NCBI GenBank assembly: GCA_030268105.1
Contig: BSDZ01000019.1
Span: 1,466,001 to 1,530,000 of the forward strand
DNA: 64,000 nucleotides
Direction: 5' to 3'
Origin: Volvox africanus
Lineage: Eukaryota > Chlorophyta > Chlorophyceae > Chlamydomonadales > Volvocaceae
The notes below the pieces were generated by a model, which had not been told where the DNA came from, ran no database searches, and worked only from the letters and a program-made list of their open reading frames with translations. Numbering within the stretch: the first letter of the stretch is position 1; the number at the start of each line of letters is the position of its first letter. Positions 52,048 to 64,000 of the stretch are shown here, piece after piece. The position numbers and the translations under genes were made by a program.

Positions 52048-53559
52048 GGTGTCCTCGCTCCGCGAGGACGCCGCGCGCCCAAAGCCAAATGACTGAACGC
52101 ACTGCAGCCAGATGCCGTTGCTGGTAATACTCTGCAATTCACAAACCAAGGGAATTGAAGCAAGGTCAGGGTTGTCCTTGGTTGTAGCACTGTCAGTTTC
52201 ACAGCTTCCTAAGAATGCAAGGAATGAGCTCACCTACACTTATATAAATATAACTCAGAGCTAACACCAGAAGCTCTCCCTAGATACAACGCCCAGGTAA
52301 AGGTACCAGCTGTAAATTCAAACTTATGCACTCGAATTATTGCTGAAAGGCGTACAAATTATGGTCTACCAAACCTTTCACTCAACCTTGTAAGAGTACA
52401 ATTTCCAGGTAGAAGAGCTATCTTGACTGTCACAAACCACAAGAGAAGAGGTGTCGGGAATGGTACGGGATCCAATGCGGGACTAAGGATAACCTATGAA
52501 TGTTGCAATGTGAAATTATCAAATGATATTAATCATTCAACGAGGGAAGCGTGGTTGGATGTATAAACATCACTTTTGACTCTAGCTGTCGGCATCTACG
52601 CATCTTCTTTAAAGGAACCGCCCCTAAAGCTTGTCTTATGCATGAATTGCACTGCATTGGTGTAATGAACATGCAGGCTCAGCAGCTGGCAAATAAACTC
52701 CCTGCTGCACCTTTGAATTGCCAGATACAAGGCCATCGTTAGCCGCGTGCCTGCGCTTTCTTTGAGAAATCTGCGAGCTAGAATTTTACCTGTACCTCCT
52801 GAGATAGGACGCGATGTTTGTTGCAAGCGCAATTGTTCACAAGCGAATGACTGCATGGCTCAGCAAGTGCCATTACCTACCTAGGTTGTTTGCACTTTTC
52901 CACAAATATTATGCTATTGCCTGATAGGTAGCCCAGCCACCTCTCAGTTCATTAGCAGCTGACAAACACGTCCCATGCACAATCAGTACCCTGAGCGCCA
53001 GATGGATAGAGGTTTCCTCGTCAGGTACGGCGTCGGTAAACGTATTGTTGCTTTCAGGTCACGGCAAGGTGTGTCGAAGTGAAGTGAAACTTTAATCAGA
53101 GGGCTGTGCTGCTGCTTTGGGACAATTGCTGCTGGGCCCCCACGGATTTATGCTGCAATAAGCTCAGCGGCCCAGCCTGCTCCGGAAGAGCGCATCGGCG
53201 TGTTCGGCCGTGAGTGTTCGCGTTTTGTTTGTGCCATGTGGACTTGCATTGTGGGTTGTAAGGGGCACGGGACAACTTGCGAAGGAATGAATCCATTCCG
53301 TTTTTGAGTACTTACCTCATTCGTGCTTCACAGCGCCTGCAGGTACACGCCTACGTTGGCGGGTCTAAGTGCGAACAAAGGCGGGGCTTGATGTCCACAA
53401 TTGGGATATGAGCGGAATGTGGCTTCAGGTGCAATTGTAAGCCAAGGCGATGCTCGCATCGCATGGCCATACTAGTCACAATCTCGGGTTCTTTTGGCTT
53501 GCGGGTTCCTTTGGCTGCTTCAAGATGTGTCTCTTTGGTGGAACGTACCACAGATCCTG
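52048..53559. other. pherophorin upstream region, no gene seen
   Basis: The pherophorin promoter and 5' UTR should lie at the left end; an in-frame open stretch runs upstream of the ATG to about 52233 without a better start. Elsewhere only short frames with no recognisable domain. Confidence 0.5.
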
Positions 53560-56480
53560 CCCTCGTACCCCGTACGCGTCACAAGCCCTGACTTCAACAC
53601 ATCGCGATATGTCGTCGTTTCATCATTCCGTCCACGACCCAGCCGGCCAGCCCCTGACAGACCAGATCAGCCGCTCCCGCTCTCGGTCTCTACCCGGCCG
53701 CCTCCCCGCCCAGTCATCCCACCCCGCCCCAGCTCACATCTCCATTCCCCGTTTGGCTTCTCGCGCAATATGTAAACCCTCATTCAAAGCGTGGTTCGTC
53801 TATTCTTCTTCGTGCCATGCCTCAAGCCTTGCCCACTCTCGCCGAATCCCCTGCCCCTGACCCCGCTCCGACTCCAGCTGTCACCTCAACACCTCCACCT
53901 CCCCCTACGGGCCCCTCCACCATCTCCACCACCCGTCGCCACGTCAAGCTGCCCTTGTTTACCCAACCAACTCTGGGACCTCCGCTCGTGAATGGGCCCG
54001 CGAACTCCGCTTTTACCATGACGAACACCAAATCTCTGAGACTGATTGCATCGCCGCCACCACTGCTATCCGTGCCGTCGCCTTCAGCAAAATACGCAAC
54101 GCCCTCTTTGCCTTGGACGAGCGGAACCCCTTCCCAACCCTCGAGTCTGTCCTTCGCACCATGGAACCGCTGGCCCCCATGGGCACCGGTCAGTTGGAGG
54201 CCATCTGCAAAATCCGCCTCCTTCACCAAAGCCAGGGTCGGAACTCTCTCGCTACGTACATCGCCGACTTCACGGCGCTCCTCGCCATCGTCCCTGACCG
54301 TTTTGTCCTTGACAATGTCTTCTTCACGTCCGGCCTACACGCCAGACTCCGCACTGAAGTTTTCAGCCGGTTGCAACGAAACCTGGCCACAGCCGTTCCC
54401 ATGCGCACCCACGACTCCCGCCTCATAGATGACCCCTACACCTCCTTGACCCTATGGACACGCCCGCCGTTGCCTCCACTCCTCCTCTGCCCCCAGGATG
54501 TTAAGACCATAGGCATCCCACCAGACGTCCACAGTGACCGCCAACCTAAAGGCCTTTGCCTGCAGTCCGGCTGAAGCCGCCACAGCAAACGATTCTGCCC
54601 GCTGCTCCGGTGCTGACAAACTCCACCAGCGCCCTTCCAACCCCTCTCGCAGTTCGGACCGTTCAGACTCCTGTCGTCCCCACCCTCGCCGCCCCGATCA
54701 CTCGTCGTCCCGCTCCCCGCTCGTTCCACTGCCTCCTCCATCTCGGCTGCCGACCGTCGGCCCTCCCGCTCCAACGACATCAACTGACACCCCGAACCCC
54801 GCCCCTCCTCTCGTAGACGCTCCTTCCACCGCGACGCCAGCCCCCACCCCAACCGCAGTAAATACGTCTCTTCTTCGCGCAGCCCCTCCTCCGACAGTCG
54901 CTAACCTGACGCGACCCCCGCCCCGGCAACAAAAGCTACGCACCGCCCGCCGGGTCCTCCTGCTGTGCACTCCCTGCCCAAATCCCCCGTACCTATGCTC
55001 CCTGAAACCCTCCCAACCTTGACTTCACCATCCGTTACCGAGCCCCTGCCTTTCGACGCGCAACGCCTTTCCGCTAACGTGAAACCTTCCCAACGTCCCG
55101 GTGGTATGACGTGCACGTGTTGCTACTATCGCCACGGAGGGACCGTGACAGAACAACCCCGACTGAATGATCACACGCTAAGTCTTTCTTGAATTCAACA
55201 CTCACTATGGTCCTGCACCGTCGACGCCTGCTCTGACGACTACGGTATCAATGCCCAGAACGCCCCGTTCTAATCCCCAGCACACTTCTTCCTCTTGGCC
55301 CATGTCGATGGAGAGTGTGTTTGGATCGTTTATCCGGCTAACAACGCCTCCACCTTCATCACCGCCTATCCGGAGTCCAAATCCATCGACCATCTCTGCC
55401 ATCCTCACCCTACCGGGTCGCCCCAATGCCCCTTGGGCCCCGCTCATCCGCCACATGACCATTATTTTGACGCTACCCCACTGGCGCCCCCGTCATCTGC
55501 CGCCGCCACCCCTCGGAGGTTCCCCGGTATGACAACCCTGCCCCTACCCCTTGGCCGCTTGTCATCTTGTACAAACCCCCGTCGTCTACCTCCTTCCAGC
55601 TTGTTTTCACCTCGACCGCCAGCATACCCACCATCACCCCCGACCCTATCCCTACCTGACTCTCCAAAACCTGACTTGGACACCATCGCCCTCCCTTCTG
55701 TTGCACCATCCCTTCCACCGTGCCGGATGGATCGATCACCCGCCCTTCCCCGGATCCTCCCGACCGATCACCCCCTCGTCCCACGCAAACTGCTCGCCTC
55801 ACTCAACCACTCTTAGCCCCCACCGCTCCTCGACCTCCCCTTTTTCCCACCCCCTTATTCGCCAACTATGAATACCATCCCCTCGTCCCCGTCACCCTCC
55901 ATGGCCCCGAAGCCGATCCCACCCAAGCACATCCCGCAGCCAGCAACCTCCACAATCACCTCCGCGACATCCACTCCATCATATCCCAGGAAATTGAGAC
56001 CGCCAAAACTAGATACACCAACCAGCACCAACGTGAGCTCACCTTCAAAATGGTGACCTCGTGAGGTCTTTCCACCGACCACCTCATCCTACCAGCTTAT
56101 CCCTCAGCGAAACTCCGTCCTCGTTTCCTCAGCCCCTTCCTCAGCAGTCATATCCCCGGTTGCCAGCCGCCTCACCCTACCTACAACTCTCGGTCGTGTT
56201 CACCCCGTTTTCCAGTTTTCCACGTATCCCGCCTCGTTCCCTGGACCACCTGCGACAATAACCTCTTCCCGAATCGCCCTCAACCCCCCCTCCCACCACT
56301 GATGTTGCCGATGACCCCTATGACCACGTCGACTCCATCACCACCGTTCGCCTCGGCTATGACAAAAAACCGCGCCCGTCAGCATTGTTCCTAACATACT
56401 AGGCGACGATCACAGGCTGTGACACGTCTTGGGAAACCTACGAGGCTGTTCGCTGCCTACCTGCACTACGGAGCTTCGTG
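53560..56480 (+). mobile_element. Ty3/gypsy-type chromodomain retrotransposon remnant
   Basis: This is a C-rich, pyrimidine-biased stretch unlike its neighbours. A gag-like domain is visible at about 53960-54450, with helical features such as LESVLRTMEPLAP, YIADFTALLAIVP and SGLHARLRTEV. From about 55960 an integrase C-terminal region is seen (EIETAKTRYTNQHQRELTF), then FHVSRLVPW and a chromodomain-like end (GCDTSWETYEAVR) near 56410-56455. Reading is broken by several frame changes and stops. No protease, reverse transcriptase or RNase H core was recognised between the two ends, so most of pol appears lost or unreadable. The intervening 54.6-55.9 kb is Pro/Ser-rich in all plus frames. LTRs were not identified. 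Confidence 0.7.
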
Positions 56481-57086
56481 GCGTCTTCGATGTGGATGAC
56501 CTTTAAAATATCAGACTGTTTTGAGTGGTTCCGAAAAACGTTTTCAGACCGCATTCCACGTCTATTCCATTTCTCCTTACCTTTACACTACCATTCCCCC
56601 CTTGGGTTTTCCTTCAGCGCTCGAGCGTCTATTACTTGAACCGCGTTTTCTGCACTGAGGACAGTGCCTATACTAATCAGGGTGGAGTGTTTTAGAATCA
56701 AGATGTTAATCGATTTTCGTTATTAGTGAGCAGTTCGGTGGAGTATGGAAGGCGCGAATACGGCATTGGTTTAAGCCTAGGTACCCCCTTAGGCAAGGCT
56801 TTTAATAGCCGTATTGTTGTTATCATAATCCTGTTTTTATCTCAGTACGACTTTAACGTGACTTTACCGACGGCTTCCCATACGTCATAAAAATGGTACG
56901 GACATTTGCAACAATCACTCTTTTTCAAAGACGGGCCATTTCCTTTCAGTAAGAACATGAGTCATTGCTAAATTAATCGATATCCCTCGCGGACGGCCGA
57001 AAATATATCGACGGACTTCGACACTTGGATAGGAAGTTAACAAGCCAGGCGCGTTACTCATACCAATTTGTATAGGTGCCAACGGA
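56481..57086. other. no gene seen; upstream of scramblase gene
   Basis: AT-richer than the retroelement to its left. It should contain the scramblase-family promoter. No named element identified. Confidence 0.5.
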
Positions 57087-58535
57087 ATGGAGGAGAATAG
57101 GTTCGTGCTTGCTGCACCAGGGATGCAACTCATGGATAACTTAGAAGCAGTTCCGGGCGTGGTTGTGAAAGAGACCACTCAGGTCGTGGATGCCGTCATG
57201 GCTGCCGTTGGTGGTGCCTACGAGGCTGAAAACAAATACTATGTCAGGGCTATGCCGCCAAACGTGAACCCAGGGCGTGAACACGGCGAGGCAGGCGCTT
57301 GGCGTCCAACAACCGCGCAGCTGGATGCACTTCCTCAAGTTTACTTTGTAGGAGAGGAATCCGATTGCTTCCTTCGTGTGATCCTGGCAGCGTTCGGTGG
57401 TCTCAACTTGAGGGCGCTTACGCTGCATTTCTTTTACGGCAATGCTGACAAGTACCTGGTAGAGCGGCCCTGCATGCTAGGCGGGTGTTGCTGCTGCCCT
57501 CTGGAGATGCGTCTTTACCAGAATGGGCAACAGAAGCAGTTGATTGGCGCAGTAAGCTGCTCGCTTGCATCGCGCTATTTCGCTTTCCTCGGTGGTTTTG
57601 GATCAGCTATGGAACATTTCTTTGTAGGTTATTGAGGACTTTGACAACTACTGCGCAAGGTGCTTCGACTGTTGCTGTCTGTGCATCTTCAAGCATAAGG
57701 TGCTTGTGGGACCCACACGGGACAGCCTGGTGCACAAGTATTCCCTCGTGAACTCCGCCTGCTGTTGTGGACGAGTCGACAACTGCTGCGGGGGAACGTA
57801 AGTATACAATTCGGAATTCAGTTATCCACACCCTGAACTAACCAGCGGGGTGAACTAACGGGCCGGACGCGGGGGAAGGGTGGAGGAAATAAAGTGAAAA
57901 CTTTCGCTCTGGGATCCTTACCAAACGTGCAAGCCCACGCACTGCGGGACGTTTGCGAAGTGTTATCAGGATTTCATTGGAGAAATGTAGTATGCAGCGG
58001 TGCCACTCGCGCAAAGGAAATCAATGCACTGGGCAGCCGCATGCTCAAAGTCGTCCAGACCATGATATCGCAGATAACAGACTTAGCCGTATATAAACGG
58101 CTGCAACGGGACCCAAATCCCGCTTCACATGGACTGCCCATGCCGTCGTCGCGTCACCCCGTCACGTCACGTCACCCCCGAAGTCAGGTCATGTACCGCA
58201 ACGATGCTGTACCGAAAATATTTTATCTTTATTCCTTGTTTATATGTGTTGTAAATACACGTTGTACGTCTTTACGCCGCAAATGCAGGTGCTGCAGGCC
58301 CAGCTTCTTCATCGACGTTGTGGAGCCCGACGGGAGCCTCGCTGCAGTCGCTCAAAAGACGTACGGCGGTGGCGAGGGCTGTGCGGACTGCTGCCGCTGC
58401 GCCTTTGACTTCAACAACTACATCCTGCCGTTCCCCCCGAAGGCCAACCACTTTGAGCGGCTGTTACTCCTGACAGGACTGCTGAGTGTGGAGTATGCTT
58501 ACCATAGCAGAACCGGCGGCGAGAATGACAACTAG
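57087..58535 (+). CDS. phospholipid scramblase family protein
   Basis: Members of this family are membrane-associated and linked to calcium-stimulated lipid movement between bilayer leaflets, though plant and algal members are mostly untested. Three exons join in phase: 57087-57551, 57628-57797 and 58289-58535, about 293 residues, a normal family length. Landmarks: an N-terminal VPGVVVKE region; YFVGEESDCFLRVILAAFGG; LVERPCMLGGCCCCPLEMRL with the Cys cluster; IEDFDNYCARCFDCCCLCIF; HKYSLVNSACCCGRVDNCCG; then FFIDVVEPDG and FNNYILPFPPKANHFERLLL. The C-terminal hydrophobic segment (RLLLLTGLLSVEYAY) corresponds to the family's terminal membrane helix. The protein is very Cys-rich, consistent with palmitoylation. 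The long open frame after 57551 in exon 1 is intronic: the donor is GTAAGC and the acceptor at 57627 restores the family sequence. Confidence 0.85.
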
Positions 58536-60682
58536 TTGGCATCTCTTCACCTCTACGGCGGCAAGTTGCATGCGAACCTATTTTACCACTCGGCTCTGTT
58601 GCCCACACGAGCGTGCTTGTTGGGGTGCAGCTGGGATGTCAATTTACATTTCTTGCGCTGCATTGTCCGGCGTCCTATTGCCAGATTGCCAGATTCGCGC
58701 AATGTCTCCATTGTCTTTCTTCGCCTCGCTTTTCGTCCGCAGGGCCCCCACCCTCCCCATTCATTTGGGTTGCGGGAAAGGAAGTTATTTGTACTGGGCA
58801 TTTCCCTGATGGAAGTGCAGTAAAGCTTTCCCCAGCTGGTGGCCAATACTGAAAAACGTGCTCAACTGTGTGTAGCCCTATGCAGCCGGTCGTTTGCGGG
58901 CTGTTCATATACGTATGTACATGTATTACGTTCTACCTTCATAGCTCTCCATGTATTGCCTTAAAGAAAATTACGTCGGCAGCAAATACCTGATATCTGA
59001 CTTACAAGAGCCTCAAGTATTTTAGGAATTGCTCTGATGCACCTCGCACACTTGAAGGCTGGCCGACTCTGTCAGTCCCTCATGCTGTCCTGGGTACGGC
59101 AAAAACTGGCAGCTGTCGGGAGCTGGAAGGGTAAGGTGCTGGAAGCTGGGGAGGCGCGGCAGTACTTGCCCGCCATTTCCTTCCCGCTGCTCTATTGTAT
59201 GCTTCTTCGGACTTGGCCAATTTTCCCTTTATATCGGAAAAATCTAGGGTGTGGGCGAAGGCCTTGGTTGGTGGGTTTATTTAGTGGCTTTGGTGCACTG
59301 CTGAGCGTTGTCTGTGATGACCGGTTCAGTGATACATAAGAGTCATAAAGATTTGATTTTGAAGTCGCGCGTTAAAGGAAGTTAAAAGAACCGGGGTGCG
59401 TTATCAAATAGCTCCGGCAGGTTTTCTCCGCCGTCCTATAGTTATGATGCTTCCTGCGCACTTGCGTTAAGCGCCAGAGACGTGGCGGTGTTGATGCCTT
59501 GATTTGCTCTTGAGAATGCTCTACATATGGTGGCGATTAGGGAGACAGTGAATTGGCGCCGTCCTTGACATGTAGGAGCTGCGTCCTTCCTCAGCGCTTA
59601 GTGACGTGTGCGTACTGAATAGGCGGTGAACTGCCAACACACCGACATGCCCTCCATATTGATTATGGTACTAGTTGCCGTACCAGGACATCCTTTGCGC
59701 TCGTCGCGATATCCACGCAAAGGATGTCCTGTTATGTGTGCTGCGTGTTATCGTTACCTCATTTTCCGGCTTGACATGCTCCCGATTAAACACTAACGCA
59801 GCCTTGCGATGATGCATTCATTCAGACAGTGAATCTCCCTTTGTGGGCGGTAGGCCAAGTACGAAGTGGCTTTACGTCGTTGCTGTGCTGTCATGAGTCC
59901 CAGGTTGCTGTACGTATTCATATTATATGTGTTTGAGACTGCCATCATATTGTCGGCATAGGGTTCCAGTGTCTTTGCATGGCAGGTTATCTGAAGTTTT
60001 TGTCATTCTGAGAGGGCTAGCGGGCACGCTGGCTAATACGGAAATGTAACCCAGCCCTACAGCTATGAACGCCTCCCGGATGTCCACCGCTCTGGGAGGC
60101 GTATTCTGTCTTACACCTTGCCCGGGAGGTTCTTAAGGCATTCGCGCTTTCATGCACATTACTTACATGCATTATGCGATGGATAATGTAACCAGTTTCG
60201 TTCTTTTCAGAGCCTCGCAACGCCCTCAAGCACCCAGCCGTTGGCTTCCACGTTCTTTGAACCCACGGGGAAAAGTGAAATTTTCAGGTATGGGTCTTGA
60301 GTTTGCAAAGGATGTCCACTTCTTTGGAACAGAGTAACATTAATAACCCTGCAACATTCTAAAGTTACATAGGCGTCGGGGAACCTTTTAAATGTTAAGG
60401 GATACGGCAGGTAGGATACCCACATAAGAATTTTACATCAAGTGTAGGATTATATACAACTGGATTGTACGTGTAAATGTTCAAATTAATCTACTAATGA
60501 GGTAGAAGGATCACCTCAAAAGTCTGAGGTTTCCTAGAGGCTAAAGCTGAAACTCTAATAGCAAAGGTATTCTTAAGGCTTCAGCTTCTCGAATTGGATG
60601 CAATTTCCGTATAGAACATGTTCCATGGTACTGTGGCTGTCTGTCATACACCGAACCGTCATTTCGTAACTGCAGGTAACGT
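58536..60682. other. no gene recognised
   Basis: It should include the scramblase 3' UTR at the left. A plus-strand frame at 59037-59339 (100 residues, with a hydrophobic end) matches nothing I know. A hairpin at 59684-59731 is listed separately. Confidence 0.45.
59684..59731. repeat. inverted repeat, 16-bp arms, 16-nt loop
   Basis: The arm CAGGACATCCTTTGCG and its exact complement are separated by 16 nt. Part of the right arm (GCAAAGGATGTCC) recurs at about 60305-60317, which hints at a small dispersed element. Confidence 0.85.
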
Positions 60683-61000
60683 TTAGCAGCTACTGCGTAG
60701 TTGCCCGAAGTCTTTACCTTCTGTTAGAAAATCTAGTCCACAGGAGTTCGGATTCTCACCTTGTCGCCTTGCGTTACCTGTACTATTACCGGATACCGGT
60801 GCTTTTCGGATTTGGGTTCTGCCAACTTCATCCATTGTCGCGCGCGCTTTATCAAGTCTTCCGCTGCCCGCACCACACCTGTCTTGCAAGTTGAGATATG
60901 AGAAACTTCTCTCCCGCAACTCCTTGCGCCGTGTCGTTCCGGAACAGGAGCATGGCGCAACCCAATTCCGCATCAGCTTTGAATCCAGTTCTCTCAGCAC
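60683..61000 (-). mobile_element. probable retrotransposon integrase C-terminal scrap
   Basis: The minus strand reads AAEDLIKRARQWMKLAEP, then VTQGDKVRIRT, then in another frame GLDFLTEGKDFGQL. The arrangement (arginine-rich helix, then a GDKV-R-T strand) is like the region after the catalytic core of Ty3/gypsy integrases. It is frame-shifted and isolated; no other pol domain was seen nearby. Could be chance. Confidence 0.35.
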
Positions 61001-64000
61001 GTAATGATTTGGGATAACAACACCACAACGAGTTACTACACCGGGTTATACTAGGGTTTCCTTCGTCGCTGTTGCAACTCTCCGTATCCCCAACACCCAG
61101 CAAACGCATATGTTGCAATCGAAACACATCATAAATCGATTGCACTCCATTCACTTCCGTCATAAGAATCCAACTCATTCTCTTCGATCCCTCAGCTTTG
61201 CTGGACAAGGTTCCAGGCACGCCGTGACCTTGACATCCAACTGTTCTCAAGTAATGTTACTGAAAGTCAGACAAATTCAGACACCTCCCGACAACCAAGG
61301 CAGGCAGAAGGATCCACTCTATATGCTTATTTACATTCAATATCCTGAGACATATTCGCAACTGTCTCTTGTCAGAATGGCATACCCAGAGCAGCCGTTG
61401 TAGGACCTCCAAGTCTCTTGGCCTTCACAACAATTTGCAACCTCTAGAACTTTCGTGCAATATTATTGCTCCACCGCCTCGTACGGTACGGGGTTACCAT
61501 CGTCACAGAATTACATTGCCGAATCTAATTCGCCACTATATAAGAAGTCGGGCATCAACAAAGAGCGAGCGCCCCAGCGCCCGACTAGGCAAGGAACTGC
61601 AGCACGCAGGCGAGATTCCGTAACAAAGACAACGCGACAAATCCTGATGATACTGGTAACAAAAGACGGGCGACGCTTCGTCCCCAGAGCTGGTGGCTGT
61701 ACATGTAACGTTGCAAATTGCGCCGTCCAAAACACCCATTAGGGTCCCAAAACTTCGAGATTCAGAGGATTAAGAGAGCGATCTACCACGCAGATGGCAT
61801 CAAGGGACACTTGACGGGACAATGAAAGACGACCCAGAAACAGCAAGCGCTTCGGCATCTTGAGAGATAACGCCCCAATTAAGACGAAGACGACAAGACG
61901 ACGAACAGGTTAAATTGCAAAACCTGACGCAGCAACAGCCTTCTGGAGAGACGCGACGCGCCATCGCCCCCTACAGTGCACAGGCCCAGCAGAGAGTCCC
62001 CACCAGGGGCGACTCTTTCCCCGCTTTCCGTGGCGCTGTCACCCAACACGCATCCCGCGACCATGAAAAGCAGGGGATGTGCGTCCCCCCTGCAGGCATA
62101 TATACAATTATGACGAAGGGAAGATACCAACCTATCCTGATATCATCATCAATCAACTCGCAACCCACATTGGCTGGACTGGCCCACAACCGGGAATGCA
62201 GCGCAACAGCGTGGGCAGGCCACGCGCAACCCGCGAAAGTGGCCTCAACAGTGGAATCTCAACAAACCGGTGAAGAAAGAGATTCCTCCCTCGCACAAAG
62301 AGACGCTTAAGAGCAAAGTGCAGACAGAGAATAGCTTAAGCGGGAGGACGTGGGTCCATGTCACAGTCCCAGTCCAGTCCAATCCCAATTGATTCCCGCA
62401 ATGTTGCTATTTATAGTTATTTACGGGGGGCACTACACGGAGATAGGGCCAAGACTGGTGCTCGTATTCAGTAACATACCAAGGGCCTACGACGCGGCGA
62501 GAAGGCAAAGGAGCCTGTGCCATTAAGCAGTTTCAGGTAACGGGAATCCACAGCCCCCATGCACCTGTAGCAAGCGTCACCCGACTGGTCCAAATTACAA
62601 TTTAAAAATGGGGACTGACAGGGCGCGTAAGGCCCTAGAGGCCGACACCCAGAGGACCGCCCATTTCGATTCAACCAATCCAATCATCCATCAATCCATC
62701 GTCCATCCAACTAACCTAGCAATCCGTCCGGTAAGGGCCAGACACCACGGGTGAGTTAGCTGCATACACTGACATACACACGCACACGCGGTGTCAAAAA
62801 ACGTTTTCCATACAACACCGACAAACCCTGTGAGTGGCTTATAGGATCGATCCGGCTGGGCACATACTCGTCATGTTACTACTCGCATCTGGCAAAGCAT
62901 AACTTGCAAACCGCAACGTCGTCCCGCTGCGGGTTCTGTTTTCCGCGCCTAGAGTGTTCTACAGTTAGGGCTGTGTGCCCATGGGCGGCAGCTCAGGCAG
63001 CCTCGCGTTACGTTCCCACCCTTAAGCCTCACCCTGTTGTGGCCTTAGCCCCAGTAACCCCGCCTCTGCCATGCCTGTACCTCCAGATATCGAAGGTTCA
63101 GCGAACAAACAAAATGCTGCGTCGTGCACACCCGCCACGCCGTGCTAACTTCAAACCTCTGGTGCGAACCAGCATGGCGCCCCATTTACTCGTGGCCTTC
63201 CAAGCAGCTGCCGGAGGCAAGAAAGCGACACAATAACGTTCCAAATCGTTACGCACAAAACTACTCACACAGACTTGCACACGCACAAGAACTACAGCCG
63301 CACACACATACACACGAGAAGGGCTGCGAAATGCAGGTCACATGCAGTATGCGGCGCGGGTGCGCGAGTTAAGACGTCATGTGCTACTATACACGGAACA
63401 AATTCGCCTACTATTTGGACGACGAGCAACGGGGTATGTAGAGACACGAAGGTGAGGAAAGCAGCAGCAACAGCAGCCGAAAAAACAGAAGACGTGGATG
63501 GAACCCATGACGGACCGCTTTAACAGGGCAAGAGCACCGAGAACAATGCAACCTTGCGGCGGGCAGCCAACCCAAGGATTCCTGGGAGTCACGCGACAAT
63601 CCCCCCATTTTCCTCGTCCTCTGCCAAGATTGCATAGCCCCAAAGAAGGAGGCTAATGAAAAGACTACTATGTAAGCACGGCAATGTCAGAACAGAACAC
63701 TGCAAAGCCGCGCGATGCACTCCGTGGTGTTCCGTGGAACCAAAAGCGGACGCACCTCGGAACTCGGACTCTCTCTCTCCGGTCAACATGCAAGAAATTC
63801 GGGGGCATATGAGAGCACGCACTCCTCACCTTTGCCACTCAACCGGTGCAATGTGCACTGCAGAAAATGCCGCATACGCGGGCCCCCCTGCTGTGCCCGC
63901 TCACGGCACACCCAGCATATGTTCATCAGCATTAATGCCATCGCGAGCAACATGACAAGTGGCAGCACATGGCAGCTATGGCCTCAGGGCTGTGCATCCA
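61001..64000. other. no gene recognised
   Basis: Only short frames on both strands, none with a recognisable domain or a convincing set of splice sites. Sequence is mixed, with short CA-rich tracts near 62770 and 63260-63320. Confidence 0.45.

Noticed and set aside
57552..57635. Continuation of scramblase exon 1 to a stop at 57635
   Set aside because: Splicing at the GTAAGC donor to 57628 restores the conserved family sequence in phase, whereas read-through does not.

Overview
The window looks like nuclear DNA of a volvocine green alga (Chlamydomonas/Volvox lineage), probably a multicellular member. The evidence is: spliced genes with short exons and GT-AG introns; TTTTAGGG-type (Chlamydomonas-like) telomeric repeats scattered inside the sequence; TGTAA poly(A) signals; a pherophorin, an extracellular-matrix family that marks this lineage; and a flagellar radial-spoke protein. 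Exon models below were built by hand, matching reading frames, splice-site consensus and intron phase. No alignment or transcript was available.

Layout. 1-3.4 kb: gene-poor, with interstitial telomeric repeats and one copy of a dispersed repeat. 3.37-4.89 kb: a 22-bp minisatellite of about 69 copies. 4.83-15.45 kb (minus): a very large PAS/guanylate cyclase gene whose 3' end, stop codon included, lies inside the minisatellite. 15.5-19.8 kb: no gene recognised. 19.8-21.9 kb (plus): mitochondrial ribosomal protein uL24. 21.9-27.7 kb: no gene confidently recognised. 27.95-30.98 kb (minus): a protein with two SpoVS/Alba-like domains, divergent from a TPR protein at 31.34-37.53 kb (plus) across about 360 bp. 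37.5-41.9 kb: repeats and decayed sequence, including a perfect 29-bp inverted repeat. 41.87-47.38 kb (minus): CFAP91/FAP91, a calmodulin- and spoke-associated complex subunit of the axoneme. 49.02-52.05 kb (minus): a pherophorin. 53.6-56.5 kb (plus): remnant of a Ty3/gypsy chromodomain retrotransposon. 57.09-58.54 kb (plus): phospholipid scramblase family protein. 58.5-64 kb: no cellular gene recognised, with a probable integrase scrap near 60.7-61.0 kb.

The genes do not form an operon or an obvious cluster. Two have flagellar or signalling themes (guanylate cyclase, CFAP91), one is extracellular matrix, one is mitochondrial translation and one is membrane lipid. The most unusual content is the eukaryotic tandem SpoVS-like protein, the cyclase that ends in satellite DNA, a strongly over-represented octamer (TGCCGTAC), perfect hairpins in noncoding DNA, and telomeric repeats inside introns.
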